Shown: positions 51,503-62,052, counted from the stretch's first letter. The stretch: 64,000 nt of DNA from Nocardioides piscis (GCF_011300215.1 NZ_CP049866.1:2915001-2979000); one strand, 5' to 3'. Numbers and translations: made by a program. The notes: generated by a model from the sequence alone, not told the origin.

Positions 51503-51970
51503 GTGCGCGAAGTCGAGGTCGTCGGAGTCCGGGTGGAGATGCCCTCCAACCAGCCCATCGTGCTGTTGCGCGAGACCGGTGGTGAGCGCTATCTGCCGAT
51601 CTGGATCGGGGCGGTGGAGGCGACAGCCATTGCCTTCGCCCAGCAGGGCGTGACGCCGCCGCGTCCTCTGACGCACGACCTGCTCAAGGACATCCTGGAG
51701 GCAACCGGTCAGCAGCTGACCGAGGTCCAGATCACCGACGTCAAGGACGGTGTCTTCTACGCGGAGCTGATCTTCGCCTCCGGGCAGGAGGTGAGCGCGC
51801 GTCCGTCCGACTCGATCGCCCTGGCGCTGCGCACGGGCACGCGCATCGTGTGTGCAGAAGGTGTGCTCGACGAGGCCGGGCTGGCCGTGCCCGCCGAGCA
51901 GGAGGACGAGGTCGAGGCGTTTCGCGAGTTCCTCGACCATGTCTCGCCCGAGGACTTCGAGGCGCAGTAG
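51503..51970 (+). CDS. bifunctional nuclease family protein (DUF151)
   Basis: 155 residues of the BFN/DUF151 family, whose plant member cuts both RNA and DNA. VEMPSNQPIVLLRE and ERYLPIWIGAVEATAIAFA are hallmarks, as are RPLTHDLLKDIL and ARPSDSIALALRTGTRI. The order FHA, MerR, DUF151, MerR, gcvP is conserved in mycobacteria. Whether the bacterial proteins are nucleases is not settled. Acidic C-terminal tail. Confidence 0.9.
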   Translation: MREVEVVGVRVEMPSNQPIVLLRETGGERYLPIWIGAVEATAIAFAQQGVTPPRPLTHDLLKDILEATGQQLTEVQITDVKDGVFYAELIFASGQEVSARPSDSIALALRTGTRIVCAEGVLDEAGLAVPAEQEDEVEAFREFLDHVSPEDFEAQ

Positions 51971-52053
51971 CGCTGCCGACGCTCACTCTCCACCTGAGGT
52001 TGAGGGTTGCGACACGCCGCGGGCACGATTGACCACGGGCCTCGCTGGCCGTA

Positions 52054-52133
52054 CGTTGAAGTGTCTTCGTTGTAACTCCACCCGTGTGGTTGCCCTTCCC
52101 CGCAGCCGCTTCCCCCGGACGTTACGTTCAACG
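52054..52133 (+). promoter_or_regulatory. inverted repeats upstream of second MerR gene
   Basis: CGTTGAA (52054-52060) and TTCAACG (52127-52133) form a 7-base inverted repeat; GTAAC (52072-52076) and GTTAC (52121-52125) form a second. They frame the presumed promoter region of the MerR gene at 52156 and may be its operator. This is weak evidence. Confidence 0.3.
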
Positions 52134-52155
52134 GAGTAGGACCTGGAGGGTCGCC

Positions 52156-52758
52156 GTGGGTGTGAACGAGAACGAGCAGGACAAGCTTGACGCCGCGAAG
52201 GCAGCCGAGGCTGCCGAGATCGCTGGCGAACAAGGCCTGCTCTTCACCGACGACGTCTCGCCGTTGCCCAGCGACACCGGCTACCGCGGACCGACCGCCT
52301 GCAATGCCGCCGGCATCACCTACCGCCAGCTCGACTACTGGGCGCGCACCGGGTTGGTGGAGCCCACTGTTCGCGGCGCGACGGGGTCGGGGTCGCAGCG
52401 TCTCTACTCCTTCCGCGACATCTTGATCCTCAAGGTCGTCAAGCGACTCCTCGACGCGGGCATCTCGCTCCAGCAGATCCGGACCGCTGTCCAGCACCTG
52501 CACGAGCGCGGCACCGACGACCTGACTCGCGTCACCTTGATGAGTGACGGTGCCAGCGTCTATGAGTGCACCAGCAACGACGAGGTCATCGACCTCCTCC
52601 AGGGTGGTCAGGGCGTCTTCGGCATCGCGATCGGTGGTGTCTGGCGTGAGATCGAGGGCACCCTGGCCCAGCTGCCGAGCGAGCGCACGAGCGCCGACGA
52701 GACCCCCAGTCCCGGCGATGAGCTCGCCGCCCGGCGTGCCGCGCGCAAGATCGGCTGA
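52156..52758 (+). CDS. MerR-type transcriptional regulator (second)
   Basis: A 200-residue regulator. About 45 N-terminal acidic residues precede the MerR domain YRGPTACNAAGITYRQLDYW with ARTGLVEPTVRGATGSGSQR and LYSFRDILILKVVKRLLDAG. A further domain to the C terminus has YECTSNDEVIDLLQGGQGVF. Corresponds by position to Rv1830 of M. tuberculosis. GTG 52156 has GGAGGG (52145-52150) upstream. It directly precedes the glycine riboswitch, but nothing ties it to that function. Confidence 0.85.
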   Translation: MGVNENEQDKLDAAKAAEAAEIAGEQGLLFTDDVSPLPSDTGYRGPTACNAAGITYRQLDYWARTGLVEPTVRGATGSGSQRLYSFRDILILKVVKRLLDAGISLQQIRTAVQHLHERGTDDLTRVTLMSDGASVYECTSNDEVIDLLQGGQGVFGIAIGGVWREIEGTLAQLPSERTSADETPSPGDELAARRAARKIG

Positions 52759-52825
52759 CCGCCACTGACAACGGTGCGTGTCACAGGCCCATCGACGCGC
52801 TAGGCTGGTCCGGCTGACGATCCCG

Positions 52826-52940
52826 CGCGGGAGAGTCGACGGTGCGTTCACCCGTGGTCGCATGCGTTGCGCCGAAGGGGCAATCCTCCCGGAACCTCTC
52901 AGGCACCAGAACCGCGTGGAGCAGGCAACTCTGGAGATCC
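52826..52940 (+). promoter_or_regulatory. glycine riboswitch before gcvP
   Basis: The aptamer shows the GCGGGAGAG entry (52827-52835), CGCCGAAGGGGCAA (52870-52883), CCTCTCAGGCACCAGAACCG (52895-52914) and CAACTCTGGAGA (52926-52937), all conserved in the glycine (gcvT) class. Only one full aptamer is seen. Downstream AGGGG-N5-CCCCT (52963-52977) is a small hairpin before the gcvP start, and could belong to the expression platform. The 246-base gap also contains the promoter. Confidence 0.87.
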
Positions 52941-53004
52941 GGCCGTCAGGCTGGGACGACAGAGGGGAGGCACCCCTTGACCGCTAGCACCAGGGAGCCC
53001 CCAG

Positions 53005-55842
53005 ATGACGGACCCGTCCGCGCCGCACTCGCCCTTCGTCGATCGTCACATCGGTCTGCGTCCCGCCGACATCGAGACGATGCTGGCCACCCTGGGGCAC
53101 GACTCGCTGGAGTCGCTGATGACGGCGGCCGTCCCCGGCGGCATCCGCGCCGCCGAGGACCTCGACCTTCCTGAGGCGGTGAGCGAGGACTCTGCCGCTC
53201 GGGAGCTGCGCCAGCTGGCCGGCCTCAACCGGCCCGCTGAGTCGTTGATCGGCTGCGGCTATCACGCGACCATCACGCCGCCCGTGATCCGGCGCAACGT
53301 CCTCGAGGACCCGAGCTGGTACACCGCCTACACGCCCTACCAGCCGGAGATCTCCCAGGGCCGACTCGAAGCCCTGATCAACTTCCAGACCGTCATCGGT
53401 GACCTGACCGGTCTGCCCACCGCCAACTCCTCCCTGCTCGACGAGGGCACGGCCGCCGCCGAGGCGATGACGTTGGTTCGCCGGGGCAACAAGAGCGCCG
53501 CAGGACCGTTCGTGATCGACGCCGACGCCCTCCCGCAGACCATCGAGGTGGTCCGCACCCGGGCGACGGCCATGGGCATCGAGGTCGTCGTCGCGGACCT
53601 CGACGCCGGCCTGCCCGAGGGGAGCTCTCGGGGCTGCTGGTGCAATACCCCGGCGCCAGTGGCCGGATCCTCGACCCCCGGCCGCTGATCGAGGAAGCCC
53701 ACGCCCGCAACGCCCTCGCGGTCGTCGCGGCCGACCTGCTCGCCCTGACCGTCCTGGAGGCACCGGGTGCTCTCGGCGCCGACGTGGTGGTCGGATCGTC
53801 GCAGCGCTTCGGGGTGCCGTTGTTCTACGGCGGCCCCCACGCGGGGTTCATGGCCGTCAGCTCCGGACTCGAGCGACACCTGCCCGGTCGGCTCGTCGGC
53901 GTCTCGATCGACTCAGAAAGGCGCCCGGCCTACCGACTGGCGCTGCAGACCCGCGAACAACACATCCGGCGGGACAAGGCGACGTCCAACATCTGTACGG
54001 CGCAGGTCCTGCTCGCCGTCGTTGCGTCGATGTACGCTGTCTACCACGGGCCGGATGGGCTGCGGGCGATCGCCGAGCGGACCCACGACTACGCCGCGCG
54101 GATCGCGGCCGCCCTGGCCGCCGGGGGAGTGGAGGTCGTCAACGACACCTTCTTCGACACCCTCACGGTGCGGGTGCCGGGCCGCGCGCAGGACGTCGTC
54201 GCCAGCGCCCGGGCACACGGACTGCACCTGCGGCTCGTGGACGCCGACCACGTCGGCCTGTCCACCTCGGAGACGACAGGACACTCCACCGAGGCCAGCG
54301 TCCTGCGGGCGTTCGGGATCACCGAGCACGTCGCCGATGCGCCGTCCGGCCTGCCATCCGCACTGTCCCGCACCTCCGACTACCTCACGCACGAGGTCTT
54401 CAGCAGTCACCACAGCGAGACCCAGATGCTGCGCTACCTGCGCCGCCTCTCAGCGCGCGACTACGCCCTCGACCGGGGAATGATCCCGTTGGGCTCGTGC
54501 ACGATGAAGCTCAACGCCACCACGGAGATGGAGCCGATCAGCCTCCCCGGCTTCGCCGACCTGCACCCCTTCGCGCCCGCCGAGGACACGGCCGGATATC
54601 GCAAGCTCGTCGACGACCTCGAGGGCTGGCTGGCCGAGGTGACCGGCTATGACCGCGTCTCCATCCAGCCCAACGCGGGTTCTCAGGGCGAGCTGGCCGG
54701 ACTCCTGGCCATCCGCGGCTATCACCTCGCCAACGGCGACACGCAGCGCACGGTGTGCCTGATCCCGTCGTCGGCCCACGGCACCAACGCGGCCTCCGCG
54801 GTCATGGCCGGCATGCGGGTCGTGGTGGTCAAGGGCGCCGACGACGGATCGGTCGACCTCGACGACCTGCGCGCCCAGTGTGAGAAGCACGCCGACTCAC
54901 TGGCCGCGGTCATGGTGACCTACCCCTCGACGCATGGTGCCTACGAGGACACCATCAGCGAGCTGTGCCGGATCGTGCACGACCACGGTGGCCAGGTCTA
55001 CGTCGACGGCGCCAACCTCAACGCCCTGCTCGGCTATGCCAAGCCCGGTGAGTTCGGCGGCGACGTCTCCCACCTCAACCTCCACAAGACCTTCTGCATC
55101 CCGCACGGTGGTGGCGGCCCCGGGGTCGGGCCGGTCGCGGTGCGGGCGCACCTGGCGCCATACCTGCCCTCGCACCCGATGCACCCCGAGGTCGACAAGC
55201 GTGAGGGGATCGGGCCGATCAGTGCGGCGCCCTACGGCTCGGCGGGCATCCTGCCGATCTCGTGGGCCTACATCCGGCTCATGGGCGGGCCCGGCCTCAC
55301 CCGCGCCACGGCGGTGGCCGTGCTCTCGGCCAACTACATCGCGCACCGCCTGGGGGAGCACTTCCCGGTGCTCTATCGCGGCCACGGCGGTCTGGTCGCC
55401 CACGAGTGCATCCTCGACGTGCGTGCCCTGACCAAGGAATCAGGTGTCAGCGTCGACGACGTCGCCAAGCGGCTCATCGACTACGGCTTCCACGCCCCGA
55501 CGATGTCGTTCCCGGTCGCCGGCACCCTGATGGTCGAGCCCACCGAGTCCGAGGACCTGGCCGAGATCGACCGGTTCTGCGAGGCGATGATCGCGATCAA
55601 GGGCGAGATCGACCGCGTCCAGGCGGGGGAGTGGTCCCCGAGGAGTCGCCGCTGCGCCACGCCCCCACACCGCGCGAGCGCTCGTGAGCGACTGGGACCG
55701 GTCCTACTCCCGACAGGTCGGGGTGTTCCCGACAGGGGTCGACCCCGACAAGTACTGGCCGCCGGTGGGCCGCATCGACCAGGCGTACGGCGACCGCAAC
55801 CTCGTCTGCGCCTGTCCGCCGCCCGAGGCGTTCGCCGAATGA
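53005..55842 (+). pseudogene. gcvP: glycine dehydrogenase (GcvP), three frameshifts
   Basis: The PLP-dependent P protein of glycine cleavage, which decarboxylates glycine and passes the aminomethyl group to GcvH. The PLP region [10 protein letters not shown] and [16 protein letters not shown] (catalytic Lys) are intact. Three breaks occur: G4 run 53619-53622 (PEG then [11 protein letters not shown] in the next frame), C4 run 55636-55639 (after GEWSP), C5 run 55662-55666 (after LRHAP). One extra base at each restores a continuous protein of 946 residues ending PPPEAFAE at 55842, the normal size. Most likely sequencing errors; the gene is probably functional. Confidence 0.88.
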
Positions 55843-57172
55843 GCGAACCCGTCTCCGACCTGACGGCACACCGGCTCCGCTGGCTCGTCGCCAGGGCTCA
55901 GGCGGATGGCCGGGTGCCGTCCGTGGTGGCCGGTGTCGTCCGGGACGGCGGGCTGGCCTGGTCGTGCGGGGTCGGACAGGTGCCGGGTGAGGTCACCGAC
56001 ACGCAGTACAAGATCGGGTCGATCACCAAGACGTTCACGGCCGTGCTCATCCTGCAGCTGGTCGAGGAGGGGAGGCTGTCGCTCGACGCGCCGGCCTCGG
56101 AGGTCCTCGGCGACGTCGGCTATGCCGATCGGAGCATCCGCCAGCTGCTCGCCCACTCCGGTGGCCTCCAGGCCGAGCCCGTCGGCTCGTGGTGGGAGCG
56201 CACGGACGGCGGCGACTTCGACGCCCTCGCCGCGGCCAACGACGGTTCGGCTGCAGCCTTCGATCCCGACCGCCGCTTCCACTACTCCAACCTCGGCTAC
56301 GGCCTGCTCGGTGAGGTCGTCGCGAGACTGCGGGGAGTGACCTGGTGGGAGGCGACCGAGTCGCGGCTGCTGCGACCCCTGGGCATGAGTCGCACGTCCT
56401 ACCAGGCGTCCGGGGCGCACGCCGAGGGCTGGTCGGTCCATCCCTACTCGCAGGTCCTGATCCCGGAGCCGCTTCCCGACACCGCGGCCATGGCGCCCGC
56501 CGGTCAGGTGTGGTCGACGTTGGCAGACCTGGCGACATACTGCGACTTCCTGCTCCATGGGCACGACGAGGTGCTGCCCGCGAGCGTGCTCGCCCAGGCG
56601 TTCACCCCACAGTCGGGGAGGAGAGGCCCGGTCTCGCCTATGCGCACGGCTTGGGGTTCCAGATGTTCCGCGGTGGGGCCGGGACCCTCGTCGGACACAC
56701 CGGCTCGATGCCGGGCTTCCACGCGATCCTGCTGGTCGACCGGTTGCGCGACAACGGAGTGGTCGGGCTGGTCAACGGCACCTCGGGGGTGCCCGTGGCT
56801 GCCTTCGGCGCCTCACTGCTCGATGAGCTCGAGAAGTGGGAGCCGGCGCTGCCTCCGGTCTGGCAGCCGACCGAGACCGTGCCGCCCGAGCTCGTCGATG
56901 TCCTGGGGGTGTGGCACTGGGGCGCGACGCCTCATGTCTTCACCTGCGAGGGCGCTGACCTGGTGGCGAGGCGCCGATCGGTGGAGGTATGGCGCTTCGC
57001 AGCCACCGACGGACGGATCGTCGGCAGCGCCGGCTACCACGCCGGGGAGGAGCTGCGTGTCGTCCGCCGCGAGGACGGCTCGGTCTCCCACCTCGACGTC
57101 GGCACGTTCATCCTCACGCGCGAGCCCTACGAGGCCGGTGTGCCGATCCCGGGTGGCCGGCCCCTAGGGTGA
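55839..57172 (+). pseudogene. serine hydrolase, beta-lactamase/class C fold, frameshifted
   Basis: A beta-lactamase-family serine hydrolase. The three motifs are present: SxxK as GSITKTF, YxN as FHYSNLGYG, and HTGSMPG in place of KTG. The frame shifts at a G4 run (56615-56618): the first part reaches FTPQSG, the second resumes [15 protein letters not shown] and runs to PIPGGRPLG. With one extra G the protein has 444 residues. There is no signal peptide, so it acts in the cytosol, perhaps as an esterase or peptidase. The ATG overlaps the gcvP stop. Substrate unknown. Confidence 0.84.
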
Positions 57173-57177
57173 CGCCC
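57165..57177 (+). promoter_or_regulatory. probable -10 element of a leaderless promoter
   Basis: TAGGGT at 57165-57170 with GACGCCC before the ATG at 57178. The same 13-base string precedes aroH at 25425. It overlaps the end of the upstream gene. Confidence 0.5.
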
Positions 57178-57873
57178 ATGACCTCACCGGCGTGGCTGGG
57201 CATCGGGGCCCAGCGGTCCGGGACCACCTGGTTCACCGAGCTGCTCATCCAGCACCCCGACGTCGGGCTCGGCACCAACGGCAAGAAGGAGCAGCACCTG
57301 CTCCACAAGGTCGGGGATGGCGTCGAGCCGCCCGCTGCCTATCTCGACCTGTTCCCCGACGATGGTGTGCGTCGCGGCGACTGGACCCCGCAATACCTGC
57401 GCCATGCGTCCGCACCGGCGACCGCGGCGCGACTGATTGGCCCCGACGCCCCTGTGCTGGTGCTGCTGCGCGACCCGGTCGAGCGGTTCATGTCGGCGAT
57501 GCGCCTGGCCGCGACGCGCGCGAAGTCGCCCTGGCCCTACCCGGTGCCGATCACGGTGCAGTCCTTCAGCGGTTTCTATGCCGATCAGCTGGCCATGTGG
57601 GCGCACCACGTCGGTCGCTCGCGATTGCGCGTGATGGTCTATGAGAGCGTCCGTGTCGACCCGCAGGCCGCAGTCGACGCGGTGTGGTCGCGGCTCGGGC
57701 TCGCCCCGGTGCCGCTGCATGACGTCGATCGGCCCTCCAGGTCGAGCAGCCAGGCGACCTGGACCCCGCCCGAGGGGCTTCTCGACTCGCTCCGGGTGCT
57801 CTATCGGCCACAGGTGCGTCGCCTGATCGAGGACTGGGACCTCGACGTGACGACTTGGCCCACCCAGCCCTGA
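57178..57873 (+). CDS. sulfotransferase family protein
   Basis: A 231-residue PAPS-dependent sulfotransferase. The 5'-phosphosulfate loop is LGIGAQRSGTTWFTELL at the N terminus, and the 3'-phosphate-binding Arg/Ser are in VLLRDPVERFMSAMRLA. At 231 residues it is on the short side but both PAPS sites are in place. The acceptor is unknown; the neighbours are unrelated. Convergent with sbcC, with 16 bases between the stops. Confidence 0.87.
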   Translation: MTSPAWLGIGAQRSGTTWFTELLIQHPDVGLGTNGKKEQHLLHKVGDGVEPPAAYLDLFPDDGVRRGDWTPQYLRHASAPATAARLIGPDAPVLVLLRDPVERFMSAMRLAATRAKSPWPYPVPITVQSFSGFYADQLAMWAHHVGRSRLRVMVYESVRVDPQAAVDAVWSRLGLAPVPLHDVDRPSRSSSQATWTPPEGLLDSLRVLYRPQVRRLIEDWDLDVTTWPTQP

Positions 57874-57889
57874 TCGACGCTGACCGCGG

Positions 57890-60889
57890 TCAACCGATGC
57901 GGACCGTGGCCCGGGAGCCGGCACGGTCCTTGGACACCCGAAGCTGGCTGGGGATGCGGGTCTGCATCTCCGCGACGTGGCTGACCACCCCCACCACCCG
58001 GCCGCCGTCGCGCAAGGCATCGAGGGTGTCCATCACGTCCTCGAGGGTCTCGGCGTCGAGGGAGCCGAAGCCTTCGTCCACGAAGAGGGTGTCGAGCTCG
58101 CTGCCGCCTGCCTCCTGGGTGATCACGTCAGCGAGCCCGAGAGCGAGGGCGAGCGAGACCACGAAGGTCTCACCGCCAGAGAGGGTCGCCGGGTCGCGCG
58201 TCTCTCCGGACCAGTCGTCACGCACCAGCAGGCTCAGCCCGCCCCGGGACTCGCCCGCCCCCCGGCGGCCGGTGTGCTCGAGGGAGTAGCGCTGGTCGCT
58301 CATCCGGGCGAGTCGCTCGTTGGCCGCCGCGACGACCTGGGCCAGGCGATGAGCCAGGACGTATGCCGACAGCCGCATCTGAAGGGCGTTGTCGGACGAC
58401 TTGCCCTCGACCAGCCCGGCGATCCGGGCCGTGCTGGCGAGCTCGTCGCGAACGGGCGCCCACCGCGCGAGCGCAGCCATGGTCTCGTCGAAGAGCGTCC
58501 CCAAGCGCTCGAGGCGGCGCTGCGCCGCGACCTGCTGGGCGTGGGCCGCTCGCGCGTGCTCCTGCGCCGCAGTGTGGAGGTGCGCGAGCCGATGGGTGTC
58601 GGGGCGGGCGAGCGCAGCCGCACGCCGATGGTCCTCGTCCTCGACGACAGTCTGCGCGGCTCGCAGCAGCTCCCGCACCCGATCGATCTCGGCGGCGAGG
58701 GCGACCTGCTCGTCGACGTCGAGGCGCGCGTTGATTGCTTCGGCCGTCGAGCTGAATCCCGCGCCGGCGGCCGCGTCAGCGAGCGTGCGCTCGGCCCGGA
58801 CCAGGTCACGCTGGGCGGCAGCGACGAGCTCACGCGCAGAGCACACCGCGGCCAGGGCTTCGAGCTGGCGTGTCCGCAGCCGGACGAGCTCGCCGACTGT
58901 CGAACAGCCCGATCCGCTCAACACCTCGCTCACGCAGGTGCGGAGTCGGTTGCGCTCGGCCGTGTGGAGCGCCAGCCGGGAAGTCAGATCCACGACTCGC
59001 TGGCGCGCAGCCTCGTGCGCCTCGCGCTGGTCGTCGCTGTGCCGGCGCAGGCGTGCGACCTCGGCCTGAAGCCGGGCGGTCTGCTGGGCCAGCGCCGACG
59101 TCTCGGCGTGCTTGCGCTCGGCGGCTGCCAGCTCTTCGTCGGCCGCGGCCACGGACCGACCGTCGCTCTGAGTGGCCAGACGGGTCTGGCTGGTCTCGAG
59201 CTCCCTGACCTGCTCGTTGCGGACCAGCAGATCTGCCTCGGCGTCGTCCACGTCCTTGCGTGCCGCCCGATCAGCCGCGGCGTCCGGGCTGCCCGCACGG
59301 GCCGTGGCAGGGCGCGGGTGATCGGGGGAGCCACAGACCGGGCACCCGCAGCCGACGGTCAGCGCGCCGGCGATCTCGGCGGCCATGCCCTCGAGGCGGG
59401 CCTCGCGAATGGTCAGCCAGGTCTCCTTCAGGTCTGTCACCGCCACACGCGCAGCATCGCGCTCTGTCTGGGCCTGCCGTAGTGACGCCGACACCGAGAC
59501 GAGCTCCAGCGCGGCCGCAGCGCGCAGGCGGGTCGCGTCCAGCTCGGCGGTGGTGGCGGTGAGCTGCTGTTGGGCCGTCTCGGCCTGTGCTGCCGAGCGC
59601 TCTGCCTCCCGCAGCATGGCCGGCACAGCTGCAGCCTCGTCCGCCAGGCGCCGCTCAGCAGTCGTGGCCTCGACGAGGTGCCGTTCGACCTCATCGCACA
59701 ACCGGGTCACCTCGAGGAGCCGTTCGGCCTCGGGTCGAGCCGCCTCCGCCCGGTCCACGGCGCGGCTTGCCTGGGTCATGAGGCGGGGGAGCTCGTCGTA
59801 GGACGGCTCGTGATCGAGGGTCCCGGTGACCTCGCACCACGTCCTCGTCGCGGCCGTGGCGGTGGCTCGGAGCCGCTCGAGCTGGTCGGCGTCCTTCTCG
59901 AGCGTGTCTGCCAGCGACCACAGGGGTTGGGCGCGCTCAGCCCGCGCCAGCCTGAGGCGTTGGTGCTGGAGCTCCTCGACGTCGTGCTCGGCCAGGCGGC
60001 GCAGGGCCTCGGCGTGTGCGTCCTGACGCGAGATGAGGGAAGCGGCCTGCGACACCGCGGCGGCGGACTCCTCGACGGCCGCGTCCGCGCGAGCAGCGCC
60101 AGCGACTGACTCCGCTGCGTCCGCCTGCGCCTGCTCCAGCCGATCGTGCACCCACGTGGCGATGTCGCCCTCCGCGGCTGGTGCGGAAAGATCGGCGAGG
60201 TCCCAGCGTTCGGGCAGTGCTTGACCGGCCGTCTCGCTGACCCGGCCGATCACCTGAGCAACCCCTCGCGCGTGACTCGCCGACGACCGCTGCAGCTCGA
60301 GGCGGCGCTCACGCAGCCACTGCTCGATGCGATCGAAGCGGCCGGTGCGGAAGACCTGGCGCAGCAGGGCGTGACGGTCCTCCGAGCGCGCGCGCAGGAA
60401 GGCCTGGAACCGTCCCTGCGGGAGCATCGCCACCTGGCAGAACTGCGAGAGGGTCAGTCCCACCAGTCCGGTGACCAGGTGGCCGGTCTCGTCGAGCCGG
60501 GTGGAGAGCGGCCGCCAGGCGCCCTCGGTGCGCTCGCTGATGACCACGCTGGCCTGCTCGGTGGTCAGGCCGGAACCCCGCTTCTTGGGTCGCTCCCACT
60601 TCGGTGAGCGCTCGATCCGGAAGCGGCGCCCGGAGAGGGTCACCTCGAGGCGCACGTGGGGGGCGACCCCGGCGGCCGCCTGGTCGCAGCGCAGCCGGCC
60701 AGCGGTGCTGCGGTCGCCCGGGACGTCGCCGTAGAGAGCGAAGCAGACCGCGTCGAGGATGCTGGACTTGCCTGCGCCGGTCGGTCCGCTGAGGAGGAAG
60801 AGGCCGCTCCCGGACAGTGCGTCGAAGTCGATCGACACTGTCTCGGCGAACGGGCCGAAGGCCGTGATGTCGAGCGAGTGCAGGCGCAT
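57890..60889 (-). CDS. sbcC: exonuclease SbcC subunit (Rad50-like)
   Basis: A 999-residue SMC-type ATPase of the SbcCD nuclease that opens hairpins and processes DNA ends. Walker A GPTGAGKSSILDAVCFALYG is at the N terminus, the zinc hook CPVC (GCGCPVCGSPDHPR) in mid-chain between long coiled coils, and LSGGETFVVSLALALGL with Walker B LDTLFVDEGFGSLD at the C terminus. ATG at 60889 overlaps the sbcD stop by one base, so SbcD and SbcC are co-translated. Confidence 0.95.
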   Translation of the reverse strand: MRLHSLDITAFGPFAETVSIDFDALSGSGLFLLSGPTGAGKSSILDAVCFALYGDVPGDRSTAGRLRCDQAAAGVAPHVRLEVTLSGRRFRIERSPKWERPKKRGSGLTTEQASVVISERTEGAWRPLSTRLDETGHLVTGLVGLTLSQFCQVAMLPQGRFQAFLRARSEDRHALLRQVFRTGRFDRIEQWLRERRLELQRSSASHARGVAQVIGRVSETAGQALPERWDLADLSAPAAEGDIATWVHDRLEQAQADAAESVAGAARADAAVEESAAAVSQAASLISRQDAHAEALRRLAEHDVEELQHQRLRLARAERAQPLWSLADTLEKDADQLERLRATATAATRTWCEVTGTLDHEPSYDELPRLMTQASRAVDRAEAARPEAERLLEVTRLCDEVERHLVEATTAERRLADEAAAVPAMLREAERSAAQAETAQQQLTATTAELDATRLRAAAALELVSVSASLRQAQTERDAARVAVTDLKETWLTIREARLEGMAAEIAGALTVGCGCPVCGSPDHPRPATARAGSPDAAADRAARKDVDDAEADLLVRNEQVRELETSQTRLATQSDGRSVAAADEELAAAERKHAETSALAQQTARLQAEVARLRRHSDDQREAHEAARQRVVDLTSRLALHTAERNRLRTCVSEVLSGSGCSTVGELVRLRTRQLEALAAVCSARELVAAAQRDLVRAERTLADAAAGAGFSSTAEAINARLDVDEQVALAAEIDRVRELLRAAQTVVEDEDHRRAAALARPDTHRLAHLHTAAQEHARAAHAQQVAAQRRLERLGTLFDETMAALARWAPVRDELASTARIAGLVEGKSSDNALQMRLSAYVLAHRLAQVVAAANERLARMSDQRYSLEHTGRRGAGESRGGLSLLVRDDWSGETRDPATLSGGETFVVSLALALGLADVITQEAGGSELDTLFVDEGFGSLDAETLEDVMDTLDALRDGGRVVGVVSHVAEMQTRIPSQLRVSKDRAGSRATVRIG

Positions 60890-62049
60890 CAGTCGCCACC
60901 CACGACCGGGTCGAGGTCGGGGTCCTCGCAGCAGGCGTCGACGGCCGCGCGCAGCAGGGCGGACTCCGAGGGGGTCGCCGGAACGCCGCGGAGGTCCTTG
61001 ACGAAGTCGAGGGTGATGTCGTGGTCGCTGCGCCCGTCGTCGCGTGCGTGCGGCGTCGGCGTCGGGGACCCGCCGGCCGGGGCGAACGCCAGCACGAGCG
61101 TGTGCGGGAAGCGGCGCCGCAGTCGCTCCATGGCCTGCGCCGGGCGCAGCCGGTCGGTCAAGGTCACCTGCAGCCATGCGTCCTGGTGGCGTTCGAGCGC
61201 GGTGTCGGTCAACAGCGACTCGAGCTCTCCGGTCAGGCAGGCAAGGCGCCGCGGGACGGGCGCTTCGATGAAGTGGGCGGCGCTGACTCCGGTGGCGCCG
61301 AGGTCGACCAACCAGCTGCCCTTGACCTGGCTGGCCTCACCGAACGAGTAGGCCAGCGGGGAGCCGCTGTAGCGGATCGCCTCGGCGAGGGTGTGCTGGC
61401 CGTGGAGGTGACCCAGCGCGACGTAGTCGATGCCGTCGAAGACGCTCGTCGGCACCCGGCTGACCCCGCCGACGCTGATGTCGCGCTCGGACTCCGAGGG
61501 CGCGGCACCGGCGACGAAGGCGTGGGCGAGCACGACCGAGCGCACCCGCGGTCGGGTCGACAGGTCTGCGCGCACCCGACGCATCGCCTCGCCGAGCACG
61601 ACCTCGTGCGACCTCGCCGGCAGCGCCCAGGGCTCCAGCATCGCCGTCGGGTCGAGATAGGGCAGGGGGTGGAAGGCGACCTCGCCGTGCTCGTCGCCGA
61701 GGAGGACCGGGGTGCCGACGGTGCGGGCGTCGGTGCGGAGGAAGACACCCGAGGCATCGATCAGGCGGCTGCCGAAGCCGAGTCTGCGTGCGGAGTCGTG
61801 GTTGCCGCTGGTGACGACCACCGTGGCGCGGGACGCGGCCAGTCGTGCCAGGGTCTCGTCGGCCAGGTGCACTGCGTCCACCGGCGGCAGGGCCCGGTCA
61901 TAGATGTCGCCGGCGACCACCACCACGTCGACGCGCTCGGAGTCCACGACCTCCAGCAGATGATCCATGAACACGCCCTGGTGCCCGAGGAGCCCTTCGC
62001 GGTGGAAGGACCTCCCCAGGTGCCAGTCGGAGGTGTGCAGGATCCGCAT
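60889..62049 (-). CDS. sbcD: exonuclease SbcD subunit (Mre11-like)
   Basis: A 386-residue metallophosphoesterase subunit of SbcCD. Phosphoesterase motifs are in order: HTSDWHLGRSFHREG, VVAGDIYDRA, VTSGNHDSARR, LAHAFVAGA and ALGHLHGQH. It ends DPDLDPVVGGD. The ATG is at 62049, with no ribosome binding site. TAGGTT lies 6 bases upstream and forms part of a perfect LexA-type box, so transcription is probably leaderless and SOS-controlled. Confidence 0.95.
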   Translation of the reverse strand: MRILHTSDWHLGRSFHREGLLGHQGVFMDHLLEVVDSERVDVVVVAGDIYDRALPPVDAVHLADETLARLAASRATVVVTSGNHDSARRLGFGSRLIDASGVFLRTDARTVGTPVLLGDEHGEVAFHPLPYLDPTAMLEPWALPARSHEVVLGEAMRRVRADLSTRPRVRSVVLAHAFVAGAAPSESERDISVGGVSRVPTSVFDGIDYVALGHLHGQHTLAEAIRYSGSPLAYSFGEASQVKGSWLVDLGATGVSAAHFIEAPVPRRLACLTGELESLLTDTALERHQDAWLQVTLTDRLRPAQAMERLRRRFPHTLVLAFAPAGGSPTPTPHARDDGRSDHDITLDFVKDLRGVPATPSESALLRAAVDACCEDPDLDPVVGGD

Positions 62050-62052
62050 GGG

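Noticed and set aside
55262-55687. Separate small gene at the end of gcvP
   Set aside because: It only becomes open because of the gcvP frameshifts; its readable C-terminal stretch ([10 protein letters not shown]) is the gcvP C terminus.
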